DNA of 12,151 bases from an uncultured Collinsella sp. (GCA_900553215.1 USCJ01000027.1:1-12151), one strand, 5' to 3'. Counted from the stretch's first letter, positions 6,501 through 12,151 are shown. Numbers and translations: made by a program. Notes: generated from the letters alone by a model not told the origin.

Positions 6501-7333
6501 ATCTTGTCCCTCTTTTCGATAAGGTCGGCCCTTCGAAACCACAGTCCACCCAACGATAGGCATAACGACATAATCACGATTGAAAACAAGCCACTCGAGC
6601 CCGTCGCAATTCCTTCTTTGACGATTCCACCCCAGCGCAACAGCATCAAGGCATTTCCCAGCAGCGCCCAATGCCGCGCATATGCCGAACAGATCAGGTA
6701 GCTCATTACAACCGCAAATGAAACTGACGGCCCAAGCACAAGCCCAACCGTTGCCTGCACAAACGCAAGCGCCTCAAAAGCAAGAAAGAGACCTGCGAAA
6801 AACGGCAGTGCACCTGCTTCGCTCGCCTTGAGAAACCACGGCGCCAAATTAGCCAGCTGAAGCGACTCGCCATGGATGACCGCGCTGAACGAGGCGCTCA
6901 CCATCAAGCTCCAAATCACAACAGAGCAAACCACCACGAGCAGCGAAAAAGCCGTTATCGCCGCCACTGAGATAAAACGCGAGACCCACCAAAGGGTTCT
7001 CGCCTGGCATCGGACAAGCGTTTGCAAACCAAACCCGTGCAACGATTCGGCGGGATAATCGAGTGTTGCATAGAGAATAAGCAGAATGAGAAATAGCCAT
7101 CCTAGCGGAGGCACAAACATGACCCCGGGCCTAGGCTCAAACGGAGCAGATCCGGCAAACACGAGCGCAAGATTGTCCGCAAACCCCAAGGTATCCGTCC
7201 TGACCCCATACACAGAAGACAAACCGTAGGCGTACACCAGGTTCGCAACGGTCACTGCCGCAATCGCAATAAAGGTAATGATGTTCTTCTTCAAAACGGT
7301 CCTCAGGTCCGCGGTGACCAGCCTAAACAGCAT
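6497..7333 (-). CDS. ABC-2-like transporter permease (second membrane subunit)
   Basis: A 278-aa hydrophobic protein with about six transmembrane segments (near 17-36, 75-91, 119-145, 176-199, 202-218 and 249-265) and a charged C-terminus (RRADLIEKRDKI). After the second helix comes a cytoplasmic segment, with DYP, GLQTLVRCQ and RTLWW, placed where ABC-2 permeases contact the ATPase. It resembles the roughly 280-aa permeases that pair with BcrA-like ATPases in Firmicutes and Actinobacteria antimicrobial-peptide pumps, though sequence identity in this class is low. The ATG at 7331-7333 shares one base with the stop of the preceding permease (TGATG), and GAGGTGG lies just upstream. An in-frame ATG eight codons earlier (7357) is less likely. 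The downstream overlap with the ATPase is ATGA. Confidence 0.85.
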   Translation of the reverse strand: MLFRLVTADLRTVLKKNIITFIAIAAVTVANLVYAYGLSSVYGVRTDTLGFADNLALVFAGSAPFEPRPGVMFVPPLGWLFLILLILYATLDYPAESLHGFGLQTLVRCQARTLWWVSRFISVAAITAFSLLVVVCSVVIWSLMVSASFSAVIHGESLQLANLAPWFLKASEAGALPFFAGLFLAFEALAFVQATVGLVLGPSVSFAVVMSYLICSAYARHWALLGNALMLLRWGGIVKEGIATGSSGLFSIVIMSLCLSLGGLWFRRADLIEKRDKI

Positions 7334-8214
7334 CAGACCACCTCGCGTCTTTTCCACGCCCCAGAAAAAGCCAACGAAGCAAGGGTCAATAATATGATTT
7401 CCGCAAAACCGGCTCGAATGTCTGGCCAGTTATTCAGCGATTCCGACCTGATGCTGTTGAGGATATTGCAGTTAAACCCCACACAAGCCATTACGCCGAA
7501 GATCCAGCCATTTGCAAAATGCCACGCAACCATTAGCAGATACGGGACAATTATCGCTTTGACTCTGCTACGAAACAAAATTGAGAAGCCAGCTACAGCC
7601 ATGGATAAAGTCCCGAGCGTGACAGCATCGAACAGCGTGTATGCGAGCACATATGACAAAGGATGCGAATAAAATAGACCGGAGAAGTAGCTATGCAGGT
7701 AAAGTCCTACGTAAGTCGACTCATCGACCCGAGGAAGATACGCAGGAAAAAGCATCGAGACGATCAGGAAATTGACGAGCAGAGGAATGGCAGTCACTGT
7801 AAACGCGGAGAGGAAAGCAGACAGCATCTTTACGTTCACGTACGCCTTTCTGGAAACGCGCGTGCATATCTGCATGTCATAACCACTCAAACGCTCAAAG
7901 AGGCACGACCAAGATCCAGCCAACATTGCAAGCAGGGGCAGTGCATAGAAAAACACCGACGCAGACAGTGGCGCGTTCGCGCTCACAACAATCCAGTTAC
8001 CGAAGCTGCTTTCACGTGTTTGACCGAGATAATTTTTGGCTTGCACGCCAACGCCGTAACCAAAAGAAAGAAGGTTGTGACGTTCTTTTTCCAAATTTGC
8101 CCACGGCTCCAGCGCGGCAGCTATTGCAACTGCGACCGCAATCAAGAGAGCAAGGATAAAAGCTGGACGTCTAATCGTTTTCGACAGTTCGTATCTTGCG
8201 AGCTTTTGGTTCAT
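7333..8214 (-). CDS. ABC-2-like transporter permease (first membrane subunit)
   Basis: A 293-aa membrane protein with about six helices (near 18-35, 84-101, 131-157, 187-213, 219-247 and 268-286). A large loop between the first two helices (36-83) probably lies outside the cell. The cytoplasmic stretch with ERLSGYD, RVSRKAYV and NVKML (about 107-131) is the expected ATPase-coupling segment of bacteriocin-type ABC-2 permeases. With the next gene it would form a heterodimeric channel. The start is taken at 8212-8214, because AGGAGG (8219-8224) lies 4 nt before that ATG; the longer frame to 8268 has a Gly-rich, non-conserved-looking extension that is simply the translated ribosome site. A hairpin (8227-8253) lies immediately upstream, so expression may differ from that of the secreted-protein gene ahead of it. 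Confidence 0.87.
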   Translation of the reverse strand: MNQKLARYELSKTIRRPAFILALLIAVAVAIAAALEPWANLEKERHNLLSFGYGVGVQAKNYLGQTRESSFGNWIVVSANAPLSASVFFYALPLLAMLAGSWSCLFERLSGYDMQICTRVSRKAYVNVKMLSAFLSAFTVTAIPLLVNFLIVSMLFPAYLPRVDESTYVGLYLHSYFSGLFYSHPLSYVLAYTLFDAVTLGTLSMAVAGFSILFRSRVKAIIVPYLLMVAWHFANGWIFGVMACVGFNCNILNSIRSESLNNWPDIRAGFAEIILLTLASLAFSGAWKRREVV

Positions 8215-8218
8215 ACGT

Positions 8219-8224
8219 CCTCCT
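8219..8224 (-). promoter_or_regulatory. Perfect Shine-Dalgarno site fixing the first permease start
   Basis: The minus strand reads AGGAGG, then ACGT, then the ATG at 8214. It lies two bases after the 3' arm of the intercistronic hairpin, so folding of that hairpin could affect ribosome access. Confidence 0.7.
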
Positions 8225-8226
8225 CC

Positions 8227-8253
8227 CCCTTCCGACCCAGAAAGCCGGAAGGG
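8227..8253 (-). repeat. Intercistronic stem-loop between secreted-protein and permease genes
   Basis: CCCTTCCG (8227-8234) and CGGAAGGG (8246-8253) are perfect 8-bp arms around an 11-nt loop. In the minus-strand transcript the hairpin follows the stop of the secreted-protein gene (8269) and ends just before AGGAGG of the permease. No T-run follows, so it is not a full terminator. It may act as an mRNA-stabilising 3' end for the upstream gene, a partial attenuator, or a block to ribosome access. These roles are inference; the dyad itself is seen directly. Confidence 0.55.
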
Positions 8254-8268
8254 AGCCATTTCAAACAA

Positions 8269-8781
8269 CTATGCGGGAAGCTTGTGGAAATGCCCGACGC
8301 AGTCGGGGCTCCATACACCAATAACAGTGCCGTAGCCAGACTCCGCCCATGCAGTCAGTCGCGCCGCAGATCGCCCGTTCTCACGGACGAGGTTATACAT
8401 TTCCCACTGTCCCTTGTGATTCGAACGATACGTTCCCTGAGTACAATTCATGCTGCCGCTACCGCTTGTGTTATACGCACCGTCTGTATATAACCGAAGC
8501 GGATTTCCCGTATAGCCCTGGATATCCAGATAGAGCGATGAGGAATCATCCTTTTGACGGTAGCCAGTTGCACTCGTCCCGGCACATTGAAAACTAAATG
8601 CCTTATCGGCATTGTTCGTACAGGTCGTAATTCCCGTATCGGCGTTTTGAGTAATGCTGGAAACCTGAGAGGTGTCAAACTCCTCTTGTGCAAACGATGC
8701 AGCGGGAACCCCTAGGGACAGACCCGCTGCAATCGCCAAGCCGACTCCGATTCGAGCAATAGCGCTCCTTGGCTTAATCAT
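8269..8781 (-). CDS. Secreted four-cysteine protein of unknown function
   Basis: The 170-aa precursor starts with a clear Sec signal peptide: basic MIKPR, a hydrophobic core (about 9-26), and probable cleavage after AASFA (near 31). The mature protein of about 139 residues is polar, Gly/Ser/Tyr-rich and beta-like, with four cysteines (C54, C66, C113, C161) that could form two disulfides outside the cell. A WSPD motif closes the protein, as GVWSPDC (155-161). It resembles small secreted proteins of unknown function encoded beside ABC transporters in Firmicutes (the WSPD ending is shared, as I recall it), but I cannot name a family with confidence. The ATG at 8779-8781 is chosen because GGAGAAGG (8784-8791) precedes it; the longer TTG frame uses that site as codons. 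As first structural gene of the block, it may be the exported effector or the bait recognised by the transporter. Confidence 0.82.
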   Translation of the reverse strand: MIKPRSAIARIGVGLAIAAGLSLGVPAASFAQEEFDTSQVSSITQNADTGITTCTNNADKAFSFQCAGTSATGYRQKDDSSSLYLDIQGYTGNPLRLYTDGAYNTSGSGSMNCTQGTYRSNHKGQWEMYNLVRENGRSAARLTAWAESGYGTVIGVWSPDCVGHFHKLPA

Positions 8782-8783
8782 GG

Positions 8784-8791
8784 CCTTCTCC
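8784..8791 (-). promoter_or_regulatory. Ribosome-binding site fixing the secreted-protein start
   Basis: The minus strand reads GGAGAAGG, then CC, then the ATG at 8781. The TTG at 8793, which would begin a four-codon-longer product, overlaps this site and is an unlikely start. Confidence 0.65.
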
Positions 8792-8810
8792 AATCAAAAG
8801 CGGTTAACAA

Positions 8811-8822
8811 TGCGTCGACGCA
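8811..8822. promoter_or_regulatory. 12-bp perfect palindrome upstream of the secreted-protein gene
   Basis: TGCGTCGACGCA is fully self-complementary and lies 29 bp upstream of the ATG at 8781, in the only real gap between the regulator and its presumed targets. No good sigma-70 promoter could be recognised in this 109-bp gap, which would fit an activator-dependent promoter. The palindrome is a candidate binding site for the neighbouring LuxR-type regulator (inference). Confidence 0.4.
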
Positions 8823-8854
8823 CGGCAACCTTTGCATGAATGGAGAAAGATGTC

Positions 8855-8895
8855 TGTAAACACTCGCTATTGAGTTGATAATCCAGGCGTTTACA
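8855..8895. repeat. Inverted repeat at the 3' end of the double LuxR gene
   Basis: TGTAAAC (8855-8861) and GTTTACA (8889-8895) are perfect 7-bp arms, extendable to 9 bp with one mismatch, around a 27-nt loop. The right arm overlaps the regulator's stop codon (8891-8893). A second small dyad, GTTATC (8897-8902) facing GATAAC (8910-8915), lies just inside the coding end. No T-run follows. It may be a weak terminator or part of the control region of the secreted-protein gene. Confidence 0.3.
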
Positions 8896-11026
8896 CGTTA
8901 TCCACCTGCGATAACAATGAAATAAGCTCCGCTTTGTTCTTGATCTTCAACTGGCGATAAGATGCGGATCGCAACGCTTGCACCGTAGATGCAGCATAAC
9001 CTACGTCCTCCGCAATGGTCTTTGTCGTTGCGCCCTCTGCCGTCATCAGCAAAATTTGCGACTGAACATCAGAAAGGGAGCGCGATGTAAGCAAAGCCAG
9101 CTGGCGCACGCGAGCCGTTTCGGCGAACCCATTCGCACGGTACTCCAAGACGGCCCTCTCGTTCTCAACCGAGTGGGCGAGCGCGATGTGCGTGACGAAC
9201 ATGGGCACAGACCAGCAGACGACCACCGTTGCCACGACGACATTGACAGCCGAACTATGCCCCAACAGCGACGCAAGGAACAGCGGCTCGAAAACCATCA
9301 GATCCTGCGCCATGTTGAGCAAGACGGCCCAGACAGGAGCCGTCGCCCCAAAGCAAAGCATCCATACCCCAAGCATTTTGCGCTGCGGACAGCTTCGCAG
9401 CACTACATATGTGAGCAGCATCCCCGCCAGCACCACGAACCCATGAATTCGCCCCCTACTGGCCGCATAGATTGAAGCAGCGACACCTATTGACACCAAT
9501 GGCACGATAGCCCGAGCACGGGCATGCACCTTAAACGGACGCAGCCCAACAGCGAGCGAAGCTGTAGACGCCACGCCGCAAAACAGGACCGGCACAGCCA
9601 TCAACGGAACGCGTATGCACCTCCATGCCGAGATATAGATAAAAGACCATTCCGCAGCAGACAGTATCGCCCACATGCACGGACCTCCGAGCTCAATCGC
9701 CTCACCTGCTCTATCCAGCGCAGCTTCACGATTCGGTTTTCCACCCGCGTAGCGTAGCGACAGAAGCAGTCCGAGACCCAATGCGTAGCTTAAGAGGGAA
9801 AAGGCGACAGCCCGCGAAACACCGGACCCCCAATCGCTATCCGCCATTACCAACGGTCCAGCCGCAAGGAGGATAAAAAATAATGTGAGCAGGTATCGAA
9901 ACAGCCGGCGCGTTCGAGCTGATGCCAACATATCGTCAGCATGCCGCTGCGGCAGCTCAGGCCCTACAGTATCACCCTCACCCGCAAACAACGCCACGAG
10001 CTCGCGTGAGCCCGCAACTGACGCCTTCCCGTATGCTCGGTGAAGCGTTGTTCGCACCGTCGATGGCTTCGTATCCGTCTCCTTGGCAATTTCCGCCGGC
10101 GTTTTCCCTTTGAGCAGCAGTCGAACAAACTGCTCTTCTCTAGGCGACAGGGCAGGGGAAAACGCCTCCGCATCGAATGGGTCAGACGCGTGGGCGATAT
10201 CCGAATTGTTGTCCCGTTTTCTCCTTAGTAACATGCATACGAAAGCAGCGGCGATAGCAGACCCCATCGCAAGCAATGCAATGATCGCGGCATCGCTTGC
10301 GAAGTATGCCGCCTCAACAGCCGGAACAAGGCCAATAGGGACTGCCACGAGCACAGAACGGGCAAACACGTCGCTCTGCCCCCGACCAAAGGCGCGGGAG
10401 CAGCGAAACAGCGGGGCCACAGCCAATGCGAGATAGACCAACGGAATTAAAAGCGCAAGGCCAATTGATGCGGCCGAAACAGAGGGTATCCCCCATGGCT
10501 CGGGGACAATTCTCCATGAAACTCGACAGCAAAACAGCAGGCAAGACAGGACGGCTATTGTTTCTGTAAAAATCGCGTTCTGCAGGCGACGATTCTCTCT
10601 TTCGTCGGTCGGCGTCGCCCCCTGCGTCAAAGGAGAGCCCGCCGTGTCCCAAATAACATATGAGAGGAGCAACGCCCCAGCAAAGCACGAGACGCACGAA
10701 ACGCCATGCAACAGCCAGATCGGTGCAAACACGAATGGAATAGAATCTCCGCGAGCATAGAAGGCCAAGTCAACCCACTCGGGAACCGTTGCAATAACAC
10801 CAAGGAAAACACCGATAGCACCGAGATGCCTCGGCCGTCTCATTCCCCCCTTGCATAGCGCAGCACCATGAACAAACGCCGCGAGGCATGCGCCCAGGAT
10901 AACGAGCCAGGTCATTGCACCTGACGCCAGGCCGATTGAAGATGAAAACCGGTGATAAGGGGTGACCGCCATTACGACAAGCGCAATGGCGCAGGCAGAT
11001 GTAGCAGAACGGCGGGAAAAAAGCAT
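8891..11026 (-). CDS. Double membrane LuxR-type regulator: two [polytopic membrane + helix-turn-helix] halves in one chain
   Basis: A predicted membrane-embedded transcription regulator of 711 aa. The first half (1-267) has seven or eight hydrophobic segments and is followed by a canonical LuxR helix-turn-helix (about 291-348: LSPREEQFVRLL, KTPAEIAKETDTKPSTVRTT, then RELVALF). The second half (375-610) again has about eight hydrophobic segments and ends in a more divergent LuxR domain (about 649-706: LSDVQSQILLMTAEG, KTIAEDVGYAASTVQAL, then AELISLL). Coriobacteriia are rich in membrane LuxR proteins, normally with a single C-terminal HTH; two in series is unusual. The start is M at 11024-11026: GGAGG lies 4 nt upstream and TATAAT at 11046-11051, which overlaps the alternative upstream ATG (11045-11047). 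The gene lies 109 bp ahead of the secreted-protein and transporter genes on the same strand and probably controls them. The signal sensed is unknown. Confidence 0.88.
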   Translation of the reverse strand: MLFSRRSATSACAIALVVMAVTPYHRFSSSIGLASGAMTWLVILGACLAAFVHGAALCKGGMRRPRHLGAIGVFLGVIATVPEWVDLAFYARGDSIPFVFAPIWLLHGVSCVSCFAGALLLSYVIWDTAGSPLTQGATPTDERENRRLQNAIFTETIAVLSCLLFCCRVSWRIVPEPWGIPSVSAASIGLALLIPLVYLALAVAPLFRCSRAFGRGQSDVFARSVLVAVPIGLVPAVEAAYFASDAAIIALLAMGSAIAAAFVCMLLRRKRDNNSDIAHASDPFDAEAFSPALSPREEQFVRLLLKGKTPAEIAKETDTKPSTVRTTLHRAYGKASVAGSRELVALFAGEGDTVGPELPQRHADDMLASARTRRLFRYLLTLFFILLAAGPLVMADSDWGSGVSRAVAFSLLSYALGLGLLLSLRYAGGKPNREAALDRAGEAIELGGPCMWAILSAAEWSFIYISAWRCIRVPLMAVPVLFCGVASTASLAVGLRPFKVHARARAIVPLVSIGVAASIYAASRGRIHGFVVLAGMLLTYVVLRSCPQRKMLGVWMLCFGATAPVWAVLLNMAQDLMVFEPLFLASLLGHSSAVNVVVATVVVCWSVPMFVTHIALAHSVENERAVLEYRANGFAETARVRQLALLTSRSLSDVQSQILLMTAEGATTKTIAEDVGYAASTVQALRSASYRQLKIKNKAELISLLSQVDNV
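8909..9082 (-). other. C-terminal LuxR-type helix-turn-helix domain of the regulator
   Basis: Residues 649-706. The four-helix LuxR pattern is present, with the KTIAEDVG turn and an STVQAL recognition helix followed by NKAELISLL. The usual PRE at the start is replaced by SDV, so it is more divergent than the internal copy. Confidence 0.85.
9983..10156 (-). other. Internal LuxR-type helix-turn-helix domain of the regulator
   Basis: Residues 291-348. It has the classical SPREEQ start, the turn GKTPAEIAKETDTK, recognition helix STVRTTLHRAYGK and closing RELVALF. About 25 residues of linker follow before the second membrane domain, so this HTH is flanked by membrane segments on both sides and must loop out into the cytoplasm. 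Confidence 0.88.
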
Positions 11027-11030
11027 ATGG

Positions 11031-11067
11031 CCTCCATAGCGTGTCATTATATCGCTCGAGCCGCTCG
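11031..11067 (-). promoter_or_regulatory. Promoter, direct repeat and ribosome site of the double LuxR gene
   Basis: The minus strand carries a perfect TATAAT (11046-11051) and GGAGG (11031-11035), giving a predicted leader of only about 13 nt before the ATG at 11026. Just upstream of the -10, in the spacer region, are two CGAGCG copies three bases apart (on the plus strand CGCTCG at 11053-11058 and 11062-11067), which overlap the 8-bp palindrome GCTCGAGC (11054-11061). No good -35 is visible. The repeat position suits a repressor or autoregulator site (inference). Confidence 0.5.
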
Positions 11068-11165
11068 TTTATCTCTGTTCTCACACCAGCCAGCATCAAT
11101 GATTCAGGCGAACTCCAATCCGAGCCAGATCACGGTCCAGCTTTTGTCCGCAGCCCCCGCTCCAA

Positions 11166-11311
11166 AATGGGATGCGGTTTCCTTTTGAGCGCCGGTTCGG
11201 AAAGTCCGTCCCGTTCCAGGCCATTATTCTGGGATGCAGCTTCCGCAAGCTGCCCCCTTTGGAAAGCGCATCCCATTATTTGGTTGAAAACCGGTCCCCC
11301 ACTTTCCGAAC
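11166..11311. repeat. Nested inverted/direct repeat cluster (REP-like element)
   Basis: Three copies of a 15-bp motif, TGGGATGC followed by a variable core and TTCC, are present: plus strand at 11168-11182 and 11230-11244, minus strand at 11261-11275. Copies one and three extend to 17-bp arms with one mismatch (11166-11182 against 11261-11277). A perfect 7-bp hairpin, GCAGCTT and AAGCTGC, lies in the middle (11236-11253, 4-nt loop). A wider perfect 11-bp pair, GTTCGGAAAGT (11195-11205) and ACTTTCCGAAC (11301-11311), overlaps the outer set. The layout resembles bacterial intergenic palindromic repeats. No transposase or terminal target duplication is visible. Confidence 0.6.
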
Positions 11312-11375
11312 GAGCCGAAACGACCCGAACCGATCGGGCCACCTCATCCCCGTTTCCTCGCCATCTGCCCGAGCG

Positions 11376-11384
11376 TGCTACACT
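11376..11384 (+). promoter_or_regulatory. Extended -10 element for the protein kinase gene
   Basis: TGCTACACT fits TGnTAnnnT and lies 73 bp upstream of the kinase ATG, predicting a leader of about 65-70 nt. No strong -35 is seen at standard distance. The pattern is good for an extended -10 promoter but has no further support. Confidence 0.4.
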
Positions 11385-11457
11385 AGCAGCATCTATGCCA
11401 CCGCGAACGGCTTGGCCCCGCGCCCGCAAACGAACTTTAAACGCACGAGGGTTGGCC

Positions 11458-12151
11458 ATGCCGCTTTTCTCGCAACATACCGCCCGGTTCTCGCCGGACG
11501 TTCCTTTGGAGGGCACCAGCTCTCGCGAGCTGCTCAAGCGGTACCAGCCGCTCGAGACGCTTGCGACCGGCGGTTTTGGCTCCATCGAGATCTGCCGCGA
11601 CACGCACCTGCGCCGCCGCGTCGCCATTAAGCGCATCCCCCTTATCAACGGTTCCGGCATGCCCGCCAGCGACATCATGGATGTCCTGCGCGAGGCGCAC
11701 ACTGCCGCTATGCTTCAACATCCCAATATCGTGCAGGTTATCGACTTTACGCACGACACCGCCTATGCCTACCTGGTTATGGAATATGTCGATGGCATGT
11801 CGCTAGCCGAGTTTTTGCATCGCGTGGACGGCCACTCACTTACCTTCGACGAGGCCGCGGCCATTGCCGATGCCCTGGGCCAGGCGCTCACCTTCGCCCA
11901 TAGTAATGGCGTACTCCACCTGGACATTAAGCCCGCCAACGTGCTCATCGACCACTCGGGCAATGTAAAGCTCACCGACTTTGGCATGGCGCGGCTGTCG
12001 TCCGCCGGTGGCTTTGGCGGCTCGCGCGGCGGCACCATCGGCTACATGCCGCCCGAGCAGCTCGATATCGAGACCGGCACGGTCGACGAACGCGCTGATG
12101 TCTTTGCCCTTGCCTGCGTTATCTATGAGGGCTTGTGCGGCAGCGCTCCCT
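11458..12151 (+). CDS. Serine/threonine protein kinase, N-terminal part (cut by window end)
   Basis: The frame stays open to the window edge, giving 231 residues of a Hanks-type (PknB-like) kinase. A 28-residue lead precedes the domain. The glycine loop reads ATGGFGSI (36-43), with the first Gly replaced by Ala. The catalytic lysine is K58 in VAIKRI, the helix-C glutamate is E79, and the hinge is VMEYVDG (107-113). The catalytic loop is HLDIKPAN (154-161, D156, K158, N161), followed by DFG (174-176), PPE in place of APE (198-200) and the DVFALA helix. The Leu in HLD instead of HRD makes it a non-RD kinase, so activation-loop phosphorylation may not control it in the usual way. All residues needed for catalysis are present. 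GAGGG lies 6 nt before the ATG. The C-terminal half, including any membrane helix or sensor, is outside the window. Confidence 0.94.
   Translation, partial: MPLFSQHTARFSPDVPLEGTSSRELLKRYQPLETLATGGFGSIEICRDTHLRRRVAIKRIPLINGSGMPASDIMDVLREAHTAAMLQHPNIVQVIDFTHDTAYAYLVMEYVDGMSLAEFLHRVDGHSLTFDEAAAIADALGQALTFAHSNGVLHLDIKPANVLIDHSGNVKLTDFGMARLSSAGGFGGSRGGTIGYMPPEQLDIETGTVDERADVFALACVIYEGLCGSAP

Larger units (their letters stand above)
11027..11457. other. Intergenic region between divergent regulator and kinase genes
   Basis: This 431-base stretch has no convincing gene. From left to right it holds the ribosome site and promoter of the minus-strand regulator (11031-11067), about 95 bases with no visible signal, a cluster of nested direct and inverted repeats (11166-11311), and an extended -10 for the plus-strand kinase (11376-11384). 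An open frame at 11172-11630 enters the kinase gene out of frame and is a shadow. Confidence 0.6.

Noticed and set aside
7693..8493. Plus-strand open frame (266 codons) opposite the first permease and secreted-protein genes
   Set aside because: Arg/His/Cys/Ser-rich translation with no domain, antisense to two genes with good start signals.
11166..11311. CRISPR-like array
   Set aside because: Repeats are few, in mixed orientation and unevenly spaced, with no cas genes nearby.
11166..11311. Insertion sequence
   Set aside because: No transposase frame, no clean terminal repeats with target duplication; the structure fits a small palindromic repeat better.
11172..11630. Plus-strand open frame (152 codons) entering the kinase gene
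   Set aside because: It is out of frame with the kinase, translates to a low-complexity shadow, and overlaps the repeat cluster and the kinase promoter.

Overview
The window looks chromosomal and comes from a GC-rich, gut-type Coriobacteriia actinobacterium, most likely Collinsella or a close relative. Three things point that way: the dnaX-ybaB-recR replication/repair cluster, a very Ala/Pro-rich DnaX linker, and a polytopic membrane LuxR regulator of the kind abundant in Coriobacteriia. The genus is inferred from gene style and order; no database was searched.

Layout. (1) 9-4244, minus strand: the housekeeping set dnaX, ybaB/ebfC and recR. It is split by a short plus-strand gene (1281-1754) for an unrecognised single-pass membrane protein, which runs convergently into the end of dnaX. 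(2) 4360-5085, plus strand, divergent from dnaX: a two-helix membrane protein with a YcxB-like body and a lysine-rich tail. (3) 5191-11026, minus strand: a six-gene accessory block that looks more AT-rich than its surroundings. In transcription order it holds a double LuxR-type membrane regulator (711 aa), a secreted four-cysteine protein (170 aa), two ABC-2-like permeases (293 and 278 aa), a BcrA/LanF-like ATPase (214 aa) and a second exported protein (about 220 aa). The last four genes are joined by 1-4 nt overlaps and are clearly one translational unit. (4) 11027-11457: intergenic DNA carrying the regulator's promoter, a cluster of nested inverted repeats and the promoter of the next gene. 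(5) 11458 to the right edge, plus strand: the N-terminal part of a Ser/Thr protein kinase, cut by the window end.

How the genes may work together. RecR, YbaB and DnaX are standard replication/repair functions. The 5-11 kb block reads as a self-contained envelope module: a membrane sensor-regulator, a small exported protein made from a strong ribosome site, and a transporter whose ATPase has the glutamate 'E-loop' known from lantibiotic-immunity pumps. The most economical inference is a bacteriocin-like or antimicrobial-peptide export/immunity/resistance system, but no gene identifies the substrate. The most unusual item is the regulator, a head-to-tail duplication of [membrane domain + LuxR helix-turn-helix] in one chain. 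The block is the best candidate in the window for an undescribed system.

Several start sites were moved inward from the longest reading frame (DnaX, the regulator, the 170-aa protein, both permeases and the ATPase) on the basis of ribosome-binding sites, overlaps or promoter position.
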